Shown here in pieces: positions 30,380 to 42,246 of a stretch of 64,000 nt of DNA (position 1 is its first letter; each line of letters starts with the position of its first letter). Source of the DNA: Coprobacter tertius (lineage in GTDB: Bacteria; Bacteroidota; Bacteroidia; Bacteroidales; Coprobacteraceae); the NCBI RefSeq assembly GCF_024330105.1, contig NZ_JANDHW010000004.1, positions 124,001 to 188,000 of the forward strand. Reading direction: 5' to 3'. The notes under the pieces are model-generated. The model did no database searches and had not been told where the DNA came from. It saw only the letters and a list, made by a program, of their open reading frames with translations. The position numbers were made by a program, and so were the translations under genes.

Positions 30380-31957
30380 TTAAGCCTTAAATCGGTTAGC
30401 TACATCCGAAGCAACTTCATGCAATAGTTTTTCAACCGTTTCATCGAGTTTGCCCTGATGTAATACATCTAATACTTCCTTTTGATATTTTGTACGTAAT
30501 ATCTGTAAAAACATGTTCTCGAATTCCGATACGTTATCGAGAGGTACCTTCTGCAACAGACCTTTAGTACCACAATATATAATGGCCATTTCTTCTTCCA
30601 CCGGCATTGGCGAATACTGCGGCTGTACCAAAATACGACTGTTTTTACGTCCTTTATCGATCACCATTTCCGTTACCGGATCGAGATCGCCGCCAAATTT
30701 AGAGAACGATTCGAGTTCACGATATTGTGCTTGATCTATTTTCAGAGTTCCGGCAATTTTCTTCATTGCTTTCAACTGGGCATTACCACCCACCCGGGAA
30801 ACCGAAATACCGACATTGATCGCAGGTCGGAAACCTTGATTAAATAGTGCTGTTTCGAGAAATATCTGACCATCGGTAATTGAAATCACATTAGTAGGGA
30901 TATATGCAGAAACGTCTCCGGCCTGTGTTTCGATAATAGGCAATGCCGTAAGCGACCCGCCTCCCTTTACCATAGGTTTCAGCACTTCGGGAAGATCGTT
31001 CATCGTAGCGGCGACTTCATCATTAGCTATAATTTTAGCCGCACGTTCGAGCAAACGGGAATGCAGATAGAAAATATCGCCCGGGTATGCTTCACGTCCT
31101 GAAGGACGACGCAAAATCAAAGATATCTCACGATATGCCACTGCCTGTTTCGACAAATCATCATAAACGACTAATGCATGACGACCGCTATCTCTGAAAT
31201 ATTCTCCGATAGCAGCTCCCGCAAACGGAGCATAATAACGCATCGCAGCAGAGTCGGAAGCATTAGCAGCAACTACAATCGTATAATCCAATGCACCGTG
31301 CTCGCGCAAGGTATTTACCAATGTAGCCACCGAAGAAGCTTTCTGTCCGATAGCTACGTAGATACAATATACGGGATCTCCGGCAAGATAATTTTTACGC
31401 TGGTTTATAATCGTATCGATTGCTATAGAGGTTTTACCGATCTGACGGTCACCAATAATAAGCTCACGCTGTCCACGACCGATGGGAACCATAGAATCGA
31501 CAGCTTTAATACCGGTTTGCAACGGCTGATTTACGGGCTGCCTGAAAATCACACCAGGAGCTTTACGGTCGAGCGGTAATTGTACCGTATCGCCTTGTAT
31601 AGGCCCTGCACCATCGATAGGATCACCTAACGTGTTGATCACACGTCCCAGTAAACCCTCACCTACGGGAATAGATGCGATCTTACCCGTACCACGTACA
31701 CTCATGTTTTCTTCCACTTTTTCGGGAGAACCCAGCAAGATCACACCTACATTGCTCTCTTCGAGATTCATCGCAACCCCTCTTACACCATTTTCAAACT
31801 CGAGGAGTTCGCTGGCCCGTACGTTATCGAGACCGAATACGTGGGCAACGCCGTCACCGATACCGAGTACAGTCCCGACTTCTTCAAAATCGATTTTGGT
31901 ATCGATCTCGTCGAGTTGCTGTTTTAAAATATCAGATATTTCGTTAGGTTTTATCAT
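30380..31957 (-). CDS. atpA: F1Fo ATP synthase subunit alpha
   Basis: Non-catalytic nucleotide-binding subunit of F1. It has 525 residues, the P-loop [15 protein letters not shown] (about 170), [18 protein letters not shown] and [17 protein letters not shown] with the Walker B aspartate, and [12 protein letters not shown] (about 290). Its start overlaps the atpH stop by four bases (ATGA), a sign of translational coupling. Confidence 0.98.
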   Translation of the reverse strand: MIKPNEISDILKQQLDEIDTKIDFEEVGTVLGIGDGVAHVFGLDNVRASELLEFENGVRGVAMNLEESNVGVILLGSPEKVEENMSVRGTGKIASIPVGEGLLGRVINTLGDPIDGAGPIQGDTVQLPLDRKAPGVIFRQPVNQPLQTGIKAVDSMVPIGRGQRELIIGDRQIGKTSIAIDTIINQRKNYLAGDPVYCIYVAIGQKASSVATLVNTLREHGALDYTIVVAANASDSAAMRYYAPFAGAAIGEYFRDSGRHALVVYDDLSKQAVAYREISLILRRPSGREAYPGDIFYLHSRLLERAAKIIANDEVAATMNDLPEVLKPMVKGGGSLTALPIIETQAGDVSAYIPTNVISITDGQIFLETALFNQGFRPAINVGISVSRVGGNAQLKAMKKIAGTLKIDQAQYRELESFSKFGGDLDPVTEMVIDKGRKNSRILVQPQYSPMPVEEEMAIIYCGTKGLLQKVPLDNVSEFENMFLQILRTKYQKEVLDVLHQGKLDETVEKLLHEVASDVANRFKA

Positions 31958-32505
31958 AATCGTTTTTTGCTGTTTAGTAATTTTAAACGCAATAATTTTA
32001 ATTCATTATTTACCGAAGCATCGAGCTGCATCGAATCTACTTTTAAAACAAAGCCGCCGATAATAGAAGGGTCTACCTCATAGGTAAATTCTACCTTATC
32101 GCTAACCTTTTCTCGTACCAGTTCTTTTATTTTAGCTAGCGTTTCCTCATCGAGACCGATCGCCGTAACAATATGCACAAGCGATATTCCTTTCGATTCG
32201 CGATACAACTTCTGATACATCAACCCGATCTGACGCATAAATTCTTCGCGCCGGTTTTTGGTTACCAAACGAACAAAACGAAGGAACTCTTCCGATGGTT
32301 TTTCACCAACAGCCGCAGCCAGAAGCGAAACTTTTTCGGTTGCCGTCAGCACTGGATTAATCAATGCTTTCTGCAAATCGGGATGAGTCGCAAAACTCTG
32401 TTCGAGTATTTTGACGTCCTCATATATGCGATCGGTAATCTTATGTTCCAACGCAAACTTGAGTAAAGCCTTGGCATATCTGCTTGAAATTAACCCTTCG
32501 TTCAT
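31954..32505 (-). CDS. atpH: F1Fo ATP synthase subunit delta
   Basis: Stalk protein linking F1 to subunit b. The 183-residue protein has the usual N-terminal helical domain ([18 protein letters not shown]) and the C-terminal signature with [22 protein letters not shown] (about 145). Six bases after atpF and overlapping atpA. Confidence 0.95.
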   Translation of the reverse strand: MNEGLISSRYAKALLKFALEHKITDRIYEDVKILEQSFATHPDLQKALINPVLTATEKVSLLAAAVGEKPSEEFLRFVRLVTKNRREEFMRQIGLMYQKLYRESKGISLVHIVTAIGLDEETLAKIKELVREKVSDKVEFTYEVDPSIIGGFVLKVDSMQLDASVNNELKLLRLKLLNSKKRL

Positions 32506-32511
32506 GTTCTA

Positions 32512-33009
32512 TCAGTTTTTATTCTCTATATCATTCAACATTTTGTCGATCATCTCGATCTGAGTCTTATCTTTCGACAATTCTTTTCGAGTAAGCTTTT
32601 CAGCTATTTGCAAAGCAAACTCGCTGACTTCGTTTCGGAATTGCTGTTCAGACTCCTTCCGAGCCTGCTCTATCGACACGGCTGCGGCGTCCATTACTTT
32701 TTTGGCTTCTTCTCCGGCCGCTTTTTTCGCCTCTTCAATAATCTGAGACTTCATCTTAGCAGCTTCACGCAGAATATCCATTTGTTGTTTATGGGCCTCA
32801 GCCAATAGGGCCTGTGCATCTTCAGTAGCATTGTCCAAGCGTGCCTTCGCTTCTTGCGAATAAGTGACTCCCTTATCGATAAGATCGGCACGCTCGTCGA
32901 TACTTTTTACGATAAAAGGCCATGCATATTTCGCCAATATGGCAAACAGCACCACAAAGACAAAAAACATCCAGAAAACAAGCCCGAATTCAGGCTTAAA
33001 CAGTTCCAT
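32512..33009 (-). CDS. atpF: F1Fo ATP synthase subunit b
   Basis: Peripheral stalk. The 165-residue protein has one N-terminal membrane helix (FGLVFWMFFVFVVLFAILAKYAWP) and a long alpha-helical coiled coil rich in A/E/K/Q. Length is normal. There is a single b gene, so a homodimeric stalk is expected. Twelve bases after atpE. Confidence 0.96.
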   Translation of the reverse strand: MELFKPEFGLVFWMFFVFVVLFAILAKYAWPFIVKSIDERADLIDKGVTYSQEAKARLDNATEDAQALLAEAHKQQMDILREAAKMKSQIIEEAKKAAGEEAKKVMDAAAVSIEQARKESEQQFRNEVSEFALQIAEKLTRKELSKDKTQIEMIDKMLNDIENKN

Positions 33010-33021
33010 GATGTCTACTTA

Positions 33022-33291
<270 letters not shown>

Positions 33292-33331
33292 TTAAAAGTT
33301 ATACATTAATCATTTTTCTATATCGAAAGTC

Positions 33332-34387
33332 TCAATGATGCTCTTCTTTTACTCTCGCTAAACTAATAAAGAGAGCCGAAAGCATCGTGAATACATATGC
33401 TTGAATAAAACAAATAAGGAAATGCAATACATTCATAAATACCGAAAATGCGACCGATAATACAGTCGTCCCGCTAAGTACCGCAACTCCCATTGTTCCG
33501 AAAATAAATATCAAAGAAATTAAGACCAGTACTATAAGATGTCCGCCGAGCATATTGGCAAAAAGACGAATCATCAATGCTACCGGCTTAGTAATTACAC
33601 CAAATACTTCGATCAACGGCATGATCGGCATCGGAAACTTAATCCAAGTAGGCACATCGGGCCAAAAGATCTCCTTCCAATAATGTTTGGTTCCGGTAAG
33701 ATTCACTACCAAAAACGTACATACTGCCAAAACAAGTGTTACCGAAATGTTTCCCGACAAATTGGCCCCTCCCGGAAATACTACGATCATACCGAGTATA
33801 TTTATACCGAGTATAAAGAAAAAAAGAGTCAGTAAATATGGTGCAAACTTCGTAGCCTCCTTACCCAGAATAGGTCTTATCACTCCCCCATATACGAAAT
33901 CGATTACAAACTCGATAGAACCGAGCCAACGACGGGGAGCTTTGTAAGGGTGTTTACGATACCAACGAGCCAAGGGGAAAATGCATAGACAAATAAGGAA
34001 GGCCGCCACTATAAGAGCCATTACATTTTTTGTAATCGAAAAATCGAGAGGACGATATGCGTTTCCGTTATCATCGATACCTACGATTTTCCCTTTATGA
34101 TCTCCCTCTGACGCTATATAAAAACCATTATATGACTGTCCGTGCTCGAGTTTCTGAGAACTGAAGATATTCCATTTTCCGTTATGGTCACGAACGATGA
34201 CCGGTAAGGGCATACGATTTTCGTGAGAGAAAGGCAACTCCCACCCGTAATTATCGAGAAGATGCTCGAAAATAGCCTCTTTGGCATCAAAAGGCTTTTC
34301 TTCTCCTTCGTTGTTCCCGGCAGCAAATACTCCCGTAATAAACAGAGTAAGAAAACCTATGACCAAACAAATTACTTTATTCTTCAT
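33332..34387 (-). CDS. atpB: F1Fo ATP synthase subunit a
   Basis: Stator half-channel subunit of Fo. It has 351 residues: a signal peptide (MKNKVICLVIGFLTLFITGVFAAG), then a non-membrane N-terminal domain of about 90 residues with AIFEHLLDNYGWELPFSHE. This extension is common in Bacteroidetes. Then come the helices, with the essential arginine in KPVALMIRLFANMLGGHL (about 280). The start is 34387; the longer reading from 34432 would prefix 15 charged residues and spoil the signal peptide. Confidence 0.95.
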   Translation of the reverse strand: MKNKVICLVIGFLTLFITGVFAAGNNEGEEKPFDAKEAIFEHLLDNYGWELPFSHENRMPLPVIVRDHNGKWNIFSSQKLEHGQSYNGFYIASEGDHKGKIVGIDDNGNAYRPLDFSITKNVMALIVAAFLICLCIFPLARWYRKHPYKAPRRWLGSIEFVIDFVYGGVIRPILGKEATKFAPYLLTLFFFILGINILGMIVVFPGGANLSGNISVTLVLAVCTFLVVNLTGTKHYWKEIFWPDVPTWIKFPMPIMPLIEVFGVITKPVALMIRLFANMLGGHLIVLVLISLIFIFGTMGVAVLSGTTVLSVAFSVFMNVLHFLICFIQAYVFTMLSALFISLARVKEEHH

Positions 34388-34435
34388 TTCTTTATCTCCT
34401 TTGAAAAAAGACAATTTCCCGTCTTCCGGCATTCG

Positions 34436-34669
34436 TCATTGCAGACATACCGCAACACGATTATTATTTACATCTACAAATCCGCCATCGATAGGCACCG
34501 TTTTTACTTCTCCTTCGGCCTCATATTCAATTACTCCGGGCGTAAGAGTCGAAAGCAACGAAGCATGGTCTTCGAGAACCGTAAAAGACCCCATCGTACC
34601 GGGAAGAGTAACCCGACGTACTTTACCTCTAAAGAGTACTTTTTCTGAAGAAATAATTTCGAGATCCAT
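34436..34669 (-). CDS. atpC: F1Fo ATP synthase subunit epsilon, short form
   Basis: A 77-residue protein that contains only the N-terminal beta-sandwich of epsilon (MDLEIISSEKVLFRG, MGSFTVLEDHASLLSTLTPG). The C-terminal two-helix domain, which inhibits ATP hydrolysis in E. coli and Bacillus, is absent; the frame ends at a normal stop codon. Short epsilon subunits are usual in this phylum as I recall. Six bases after atpD. Confidence 0.95.
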   Translation of the reverse strand: MDLEIISSEKVLFRGKVRRVTLPGTMGSFTVLEDHASLLSTLTPGVIEYEAEGEVKTVPIDGGFVDVNNNRVAVCLQ

Positions 34670-34675
34670 AGCGAA

Positions 34676-36184
<1,509 letters not shown>

Positions 36185-36231
36185 TCATCGTTTAAAACTG
36201 TTTATACTATATGATGAAACCGTTTCCGGCA

Positions 36232-37308
36232 TTAAAAATGCAAACCGAATATTACGATCAGTACCATCACAAAAAGATTGACAAGACTGATGGGCACCAG
36301 ATATTTCCATTCGAGTCGTAATAACTGATCGATACGCAGACGGGGAAAAGTCCATTTAAACCACATCGAAATGAACATTACCACCGCAGTTTTACCGAAA
36401 AACCATATTACAGACGGTATATAATCCATTACCTGATTGAATCCTTCCCAACCACCGATATGCAAAGGCATCCAGCCCCCGAGGAAAAGCAATGTCGCAA
36501 TTCCCGATACAATAAAGAGGTTAAGGTATTCGGCCAAATAATAAAACCCGAAATGTATTCCCGAATATTCTGTATGATAACCTGCCGTCAACTCCGACTC
36601 TGCCTCTGGAAGGTCGAACGGACCGCGGTTGGTTTCTGCTGAACCGGCAACCAAATAAATAATAAATGCGACCACTGCAGGAAGATGCCCTCGAAAGAGG
36701 AACCATCCTGAATTTTGGGCTTCTACAATTGCCGAAGTCTGCATCGTACCGGCAAATATGACTACCGTAAGAAACGATAACCCGATAGACAATTCATAGC
36801 TTATCATCTGGGCACCGCTTCGCATAGCCCCGATAAGCGTAAATTTATTGTTACTCGACCATCCTGCAAGTAAAATACCTACCACCCCGATCGAAGAAAC
36901 GGCCATAATAAAGAATATCCCAATATTAAAATCGATTACCTGCAATCCGCGTCCGAAAGGTAAACATCCGAAAGCAAGCATCGATGATACGACCACAATA
37001 TAAGGAGCCAGGTTAAAAAGGAATTTATCGACATGTTTTATTTCAATAAGTTCTTTTATCAACATTTTAAACATGTCAGCAACACTCTGTATAATTCCAT
37101 AAGGTCCTACACGGTTCGGCCCGATACGGCACTGGAAAAAAGCACAAACTTTACGTTCGGCATAAATCAACGCCAATGCGATTACGGCGTAAGTCAATAA
37201 TAACGCGACACCCACCAGAACGAATTCGACAAAGAGTGCTGCACCGCCAGGCATCCACGACCGCAACGTAGCATCTATCCAATGGGTTATGACTGAAAAA
37301 TCGAACAT
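36232..37308 (-). CDS. nuoH: NADH-quinone oxidoreductase subunit H
   Basis: Membrane subunit that forms much of the quinone chamber. The 358-residue protein has eight helices, with [23 protein letters not shown] (about 45-67) and the acidic loop [24 protein letters not shown] (about 215-240) that couples quinone reduction to pumping. The start is [11 protein letters not shown] (37308), like other Bacteroidales NuoH; the upstream ATG at 37320 adds only four residues. Confidence 0.96.
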   Translation of the reverse strand: MFDFSVITHWIDATLRSWMPGGAALFVEFVLVGVALLLTYAVIALALIYAERKVCAFFQCRIGPNRVGPYGIIQSVADMFKMLIKELIEIKHVDKFLFNLAPYIVVVSSMLAFGCLPFGRGLQVIDFNIGIFFIMAVSSIGVVGILLAGWSSNNKFTLIGAMRSGAQMISYELSIGLSFLTVVIFAGTMQTSAIVEAQNSGWFLFRGHLPAVVAFIIYLVAGSAETNRGPFDLPEAESELTAGYHTEYSGIHFGFYYLAEYLNLFIVSGIATLLFLGGWMPLHIGGWEGFNQVMDYIPSVIWFFGKTAVVMFISMWFKWTFPRLRIDQLLRLEWKYLVPISLVNLFVMVLIVIFGLHF

Positions 37309-37344
37309 GATATATTTCAATTATATGAGTTTGTAATTACTGTT

Positions 37345-38973
37345 TCATCGGTCGATATCGGGTACTACATAATCGAGTGATCCACCGATAGCGATAAGGT
37401 CGGCAATCTTTGATCCGCGCGTCATGTGGTCGATCGCACCAACGAGCGTCAATCCCGGAGAAGTGACTTTCAATCGATACGGAGTTTTATCGCCACGGCT
37501 TTCAAGATAAACGCCGAATGCTCCGCGGGCTGCTTCCACTTGCTGAAAATAACGACCTTCCGGCACTCTGATAACCGGTTTTGTTTTTGCGCAATAATCC
37601 CCTTCAGGAATATTATCTACCAACTGTTCGAGAATACGTAACGACTGTTCTACCTCTTTGAGACGCAACAGATAACGTGCGTAAGAATCACCCTCTGTAA
37701 ATAACACTTCTTCAAAATCTACCTTATCATAAACACCGTAAGGAGTACATTTACGCACATCGCAAGCCCAACCGGACGCCCGTCCCGAAGGGCCGGTCAC
37801 TCCATAATTAATCGCATCTTCGCGGGAAAGTACCCCTACCCCTTTTAATCGTTGTTGAGCGATCACATTTCCAGAAAATACCTGATGATATTCTTTCAGT
37901 TTATCGGGTAAATAAGCGATAAGGTCTTTTACTTTACGCTGAAAATCGGGATGCAGGTCGGCAATAACTCCTCCGATCACATCATAATTCATCGTCATTC
38001 GCGCGCCACAAGTTTCTTCGAAAATATCAAGAACTTTCTCGCGGTCGCGAAATCCGTAAAAAAATGCAGTAAGAGCACCTAAGTCCATACACATTGTTGC
38101 AAAGAACAATAAATGCGAGGAAATACGCATCAGCTCGTCCATCATCGTACGAATATACTGCGCTCTTTCAGGAACTTCCAGTTGCATCGCTTTTTCTATA
38201 CAAAGACAAAGCGCATGGCGGTTATTATGAGCCGAAAGATAGTCGAGACGGTCGGTCATATGCAAAGTTTGCGGATAAGTCATGCTTTCCCATAACTTTT
38301 CTATTCCGCGATGGATATAACCGCTATGTACATCTATTTTTTTGATATTTTCACCGTCGAGCGAAGTCTTAAACCGTAATACTCCGTGTGTCGCGGGATG
38401 CTGCGGCCCTATATTTATCACATATTCGTCTTCTTCAAATAGAATACGTTCTTTTTCTTCGATCTTTCCGTCGGGAGTTTCTACCAACATGATCGTTTTA
38501 TCATTGCACTCCTCATTATCGACAGGGATCGGGTTCAGTTCGGGATTAGCATCATAATCTTTACGGAAAGGGAAACCGACCCAATCTTCCCGTAAAAAAA
38601 GATGACGCATATCGGGATGGTTAATAAACCGTATTCCATAAAAATCATAAACTTCCCGTTCGTTTAACGTAGCGCTTTTCCAAAGATCACAAACACTATA
38701 TAACAAAGGATTCTCACGATCGGAAGTTTCTGTTTTAAGAATGACCCAATGATTATAAACCGTTGAATTAAGATAATAAACAACTCCGAGAGTCTCACCC
38801 CAATCATTTCCGATAAGCGAAGCCAAATTATCGAATTTCAGGTCTTCGTTATCACGGAGAAAACGGGCTAATTCGTGCAATTTGCCCGAAGGCACCGATA
38901 CCGTCAGATACTGGCCTTCTTCAAAAACAGCTTCGGGCATAAAGCTGGATATTTTTTCTTGTATATTTCCCAT
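37345..38973 (-). CDS. nuoCD: NADH-quinone oxidoreductase fused subunits C/D
   Basis: A fusion of NuoC (30 kDa, residues about 15-160; GVPFRKDY-like block GFPFRKDYDANPE) and NuoD (49 kDa, about 175-542; INIGPQHPATHGVLRF, VHSGYIHRGIEKL, GVTGPSGRASGWACDVR). It supplies the quinone-binding face. The fusion also occurs in E. coli and other Bacteroidetes. Length of 542 is normal for the phylum. Gap of 21 bases to nuoB. Confidence 0.96.
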   Translation of the reverse strand: MGNIQEKISSFMPEAVFEEGQYLTVSVPSGKLHELARFLRDNEDLKFDNLASLIGNDWGETLGVVYYLNSTVYNHWVILKTETSDRENPLLYSVCDLWKSATLNEREVYDFYGIRFINHPDMRHLFLREDWVGFPFRKDYDANPELNPIPVDNEECNDKTIMLVETPDGKIEEKERILFEEDEYVINIGPQHPATHGVLRFKTSLDGENIKKIDVHSGYIHRGIEKLWESMTYPQTLHMTDRLDYLSAHNNRHALCLCIEKAMQLEVPERAQYIRTMMDELMRISSHLLFFATMCMDLGALTAFFYGFRDREKVLDIFEETCGARMTMNYDVIGGVIADLHPDFQRKVKDLIAYLPDKLKEYHQVFSGNVIAQQRLKGVGVLSREDAINYGVTGPSGRASGWACDVRKCTPYGVYDKVDFEEVLFTEGDSYARYLLRLKEVEQSLRILEQLVDNIPEGDYCAKTKPVIRVPEGRYFQQVEAARGAFGVYLESRGDKTPYRLKVTSPGLTLVGAIDHMTRGSKIADLIAIGGSLDYVVPDIDR

Positions 38974-38994
38974 GAATCGAACTCGATTATGTTT

Positions 38995-39579
38995 TTATTT
39001 ATCAAAATCTTTCGGTCTCTTCTCTTGCCGGTTAACTCCACCGAAGAAACGTTCGGCTTTTACTTTACGTTGTAGTTGCATCATACCGTAAAGCATAGCT
39101 TCGGGACGGGGAGGACAACCGGGAATATAAACATCTACCGGAAGAATCTCGCCTACACCTTTCAGCACATGATAAGAATTTTTAAAGGGGCCCCCTGATA
39201 TGGCACACCCTCCTACGGCAATTACATATTTTGGTTCAGCCATTTGGTCATACAAACGCTTAAGAACCGGTGCCATTTTATGAACGATCGTACCTGCGAC
39301 CATAATAAAATCGGCCTGACGAGGGGAAGCCCGCGCTACCTCGAAGCCGAAACGGGCCATATCGTAACGGGCTGCGCCCACCGACATGAACTCGATACCG
39401 CAACAGCTGGTTGCAAACGTAAGGGGCCACAAAGAATTAGAACGCCCCCAGTTAATAAGTTCATCAAGACTTCCGACCACCACATTGGTACCCGATTCAC
39501 GAAGCTGCTGAACCAACTTATCGATATATTCATTGTCTTTGAAGTCATCATGCTTCATTGATTTTATTTTCACTTCCAT
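38995..39579 (-). CDS. nuoB: NADH-quinone oxidoreductase subunit B
   Basis: A 194-residue subunit holding the terminal N2 cluster: [12 protein letters not shown] (tandem cysteines, about 58), VGGCAISGG (about 125) and IPGCPPRPE (about 155). Start [12 protein letters not shown] overlaps the last codons of nuoA by 10 bases, which implies translational coupling. MKHDD, seven codons later, is possible but less like relatives. Confidence 0.96.
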   Translation of the reverse strand: MEVKIKSMKHDDFKDNEYIDKLVQQLRESGTNVVVGSLDELINWGRSNSLWPLTFATSCCGIEFMSVGAARYDMARFGFEVARASPRQADFIMVAGTIVHKMAPVLKRLYDQMAEPKYVIAVGGCAISGGPFKNSYHVLKGVGEILPVDVYIPGCPPRPEAMLYGMMQLQRKVKAERFFGGVNRQEKRPKDFDK

Positions 39580-39920
39580 TCTAACGCTCCTTTCCTCCAG
39601 GCATATGCTAATCCGAATATCAGGATTATCATGAAAAACAAAATATTAATGAGTCCGGCTACCCCTAAATCTCTGACGATCACCGCCCAAGGGAATAAAA
39701 ATACGGTTTCGACGTCGAACATCAGAAAAAGAATGGCAAACAGGTAGTAACCTACTTTAAACTGCATCCACGATGTCCCATGAGTTGGAATACCACACTC
39801 GTATGCTTCTCCTTTCTGCGGATTATACGACCGGGGTGCAATAAGTCCGGCTACCAGTAATGCTGCAGCCACTAAGGCCAGTCCTGTAAGAAATACAACG
39901 ACAAATAATGCAGAATTCAT
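39570..39920 (-). CDS. nuoA: NADH-quinone oxidoreductase subunit A
   Basis: First gene of the energy block. It has 116 residues and three helices, with the conserved loop [17 protein letters not shown] (about 33-50; the family cysteine is present) and [17 protein letters not shown] (about 65-80). No nuoE, nuoF or nuoG is present in the window, so this is the 11-subunit form that lacks the NADH-oxidising module, as usual for Bacteroidetes. No clear -7 element is visible upstream. Confidence 0.96.
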   Translation of the reverse strand: MNSALFVVVFLTGLALVAAALLVAGLIAPRSYNPQKGEAYECGIPTHGTSWMQFKVGYYLFAILFLMFDVETVFLFPWAVIVRDLGVAGLINILFFMIILIFGLAYAWRKGALEWK

Positions 39921-40691
39921 ATCAATACAATAATATATTTGAAATTATACTTATCACTAAACGTATTTCACGAATATTTCTTCGCTTTTATTTTTGATAA
40001 AATTTATGGCACTCCCAGTAAATAAAATAGGATATTCCAAATAATCACGTCCCTACGGTAGAGCATGTAATAATTTGAAACATCATCCGGTAATGCGTAA
40101 TACTTTACCCATTTTATCATCAGGATAAAAAATCATTTTCGAAAACGATCATCGGTATAAAAGGCCCGTATTTCCGCAATACTATCAATCTTTTATGATT
40201 TCCTCAGAAACAGAAAATACTAAAAACAATAATCTCCTGTAAATAAACATCATAAAAGAAATGTAAACATTCGAAAATCAAGCATAGTCTATATTATGAT
40301 CTCTTATCCTCCTCGTTTGTAGGAGTATATAAAATTCCCTTTTTATGTACTCCTTTTAAACGATTTTCATTAATCGAGTCCAAAGTAACACAATTAATAA
40401 AAGGCGAACAAATTATTCGGAGTTATTTTTGAGATGCTTAAAATAAAAAAAACGTTAATACATCTTTATCAAAATTACATTTATGTCTTATAGAATGAAG
40501 AATAAGAGTTACAGACTAACTTTCGGACAACAAATATTAAATCCCATAAATAAAACATACTTAATTATTCGTCGAAAATTTTCCACCGTCAGATTAAATC
40601 TAACAAAAAGTCAGATCAATATTCAAAATAATTATTCTCAAGCCTATTTATCTATAAAATTTAACTCCATTCAAATAAGAAACATGACATA
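39921..40691. other. Long AT-rich intergenic region with one strong hairpin
   Basis: About 770 bases upstream of nuoA without a credible gene. The main landmark is a 14-bp stem with one mismatch, AGGAGTATATAAAA (40321-40334) against TTTTATGTACTCCT (40341-40354), followed by TTTT on the plus strand. It looks like the terminator of a short plus-strand transcript, but no promoter motif was found for one. It should also hold the nuoA promoter. Confidence 0.5.
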
Positions 40692-40721
40692 TTGCCGTTT
40701 TTATAATAAATAGTATATTTG
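40692..40721 (+). promoter_or_regulatory. Promoter of the small membrane protein gene
   Basis: TTG (40692-40694), 19 bases, TATATTTG (40714-40721). Both elements and the spacing match the Bacteroidetes consensus. This supports the 94-codon gene downstream as real. Confidence 0.75.
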
Positions 40722-40783
40722 CATATAAGAAGTGCATTACAAAATATAATCTGATTACTTACAGTCCCCCAAAAACAAGCAAA

Positions 40784-41068
40784 ATGGTAAAGATATTCTG
40801 GCCGTACAGTTTTATTCTTACGGCACTTTTCATCATCTCTTTTTATACTTTATCTTACACGCTCGACGTTTATAATAGCAAACCGGTTTTTTATACCGCA
40901 TTCTCTATACTTTGCTTAGCATTTATTCAACTTGTCATAAACCTGATATATACGATTTCCTGTATAAAAAAGGGGCCTTTAGAATCCCTCATTCTGGGTG
41001 TGTTCGAAATCGGATTTCTCACATTAGGAATTCTATACATGTGGAATTTTCTATTTCTGGATTGCTGA
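40784..41068 (+). CDS. Small three-helix membrane protein of unknown function
   Basis: A 94-residue protein that I do not recognise. Hydrophobic segments lie at about residues 8-26, 36-62 and 70-90, with a KKGP turn between the second and third. It has no signal cleavage site and no catalytic motif. Evidence that it is a gene: a full promoter, a 62-base leader, continuous hydrophobic patterning and a terminator straight after the stop. It stands alone between the nuoA upstream region and meaB. Confidence 0.65.
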   Translation: MVKIFWPYSFILTALFIISFYTLSYTLDVYNSKPVFYTAFSILCLAFIQLVINLIYTISCIKKGPLESLILGVFEIGFLTLGILYMWNFLFLDC

Positions 41069-41077
41069 TAGTAGCAA

Positions 41078-41115
41078 AAATACCCCGAAACCCATATGGA
41101 TTTCGAGGTATTATT
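41078..41115. terminator. Terminator between the small membrane protein gene and meaB
   Basis: A 12-bp stem with one mismatch, AATACCCCGAAA / TTTCGAGGTATT, flanked by A-run and T-run. It serves both converging genes. Confidence 0.8.
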
Positions 41116-41134
41116 TTCGATAAATATTATATTT

Positions 41135-42226
41135 TCATTTTTTAAAATAATAGTCGAGAACATCCCGAGCCGCGGTAAATGAACTCTGTTCGTCAGAGAG
41201 AATACGCGATTCTTTTATTTTAAGCATTTCTTTGATTTCATTATTCCGATAAAAATGCTCTTTTAATTGTTCGTTTATCGTCTCGTACATCCAATATTTA
41301 GCCTGTTCCTGACGTTTATGATTAAAATAACCGTTTTTCTTTACAAACTCCATATATGAATCGATCATATTCCATACCTCAGGAATCCCCAATTCATAAT
41401 AGCCCGAATAAGTCAGTACCTGCGGTTGCCAACCCGACATCGTAGGAGGGAAAAGATGCAAAGCATTTTTGAACTGTGCCTGAGCCAAACGAGCCTTTTC
41501 AATATTATCTCCATCGGCCTTATTGATGACAATGCCGTCAGCCATCTCCATTATGCCCCGTTTTATTCCCTGTAACTCATCCCCGGTCCCGGCCAATTGT
41601 ATTAACAGAAAAAAATCGACCATGGAATGTACCGCTGTCTCCGATTGTCCCACTCCGACGGTTTCGACAAATACAGTATCGAAGCCCGCAGCCTCACATA
41701 AAACAATTGTTTCCCGTGTCTTACGGGCTACTCCTCCCAATGATCCGGCCGAAGGAGAAGGGCGAATGAATGCTCCGGGATGAATCGAAAGCTTCTCCAT
41801 ACGAGTTTTATCTCCCAATATACTGCCTTTAGAACGTTCACTACTGGGATCGATGGCTAAAACAGCCAACTTACCTCCTTTTTTAAGCACATGTAAACCG
41901 AATACATCGATAGAAGTACTTTTCCCCGATCCGGGAACTCCGGTTATTCCGATACGTATAGAATTTCCGGCATACGGAAGGCATTTTTCTATCACCTCCT
42001 GGGCTAAAGCCTGATGATCCGGCAAGTTACTTTCAACTAACGTAACCGCTTGGCTTAATATAGAGATATCTCCCTTCAATATTCCTTCTATGTATTCTCC
42101 AGCCGTATATTGTCTCCGCTTTATTTTGCGCATACGATTAAGATAAGGATTTACAGAAGGAGGTTGTTCAACACCTTTATTTACAGCAAGTCCCTCAAAG
42201 CAGGAGTCATTCTCAATGTGTTCCAT
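41135..42226 (-). CDS. meaB: Methylmalonyl-CoA mutase-associated GTPase MeaB
   Basis: A G3E-family GTPase (formerly ArgK) that protects and reloads adenosylcobalamin-dependent methylmalonyl-CoA mutase in the succinate-propionate pathway. The 363-residue protein has P-loop GVPGSGKST (about 98), AIDPSSERSKGSILGDKTRM (about 125), the switch ETVGVGQSE (about 190) and a base-recognition NKAD (about 235). The mutase genes are not in the window, which is unusual since they are often adjacent. It lies 20 bases after the larger DUF1573 gene, so the three genes look like one operon. Confidence 0.95.
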   Translation of the reverse strand: MEHIENDSCFEGLAVNKGVEQPPSVNPYLNRMRKIKRRQYTAGEYIEGILKGDISILSQAVTLVESNLPDHQALAQEVIEKCLPYAGNSIRIGITGVPGSGKSTSIDVFGLHVLKKGGKLAVLAIDPSSERSKGSILGDKTRMEKLSIHPGAFIRPSPSAGSLGGVARKTRETIVLCEAAGFDTVFVETVGVGQSETAVHSMVDFFLLIQLAGTGDELQGIKRGIMEMADGIVINKADGDNIEKARLAQAQFKNALHLFPPTMSGWQPQVLTYSGYYELGIPEVWNMIDSYMEFVKKNGYFNHKRQEQAKYWMYETINEQLKEHFYRNNEIKEMLKIKESRILSDEQSSFTAARDVLDYYFKK

Positions 42227-42246
42227 GTACTAAAATCAATATATTA

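Noticed and set aside
40483-40713. 77-codon plus-strand frame upstream of the small membrane protein gene
   Set aside because: Composition is that of AT-rich noncoding DNA (many N, Q, Y, K), no promoter, and its end abuts the -7 element of the next gene.
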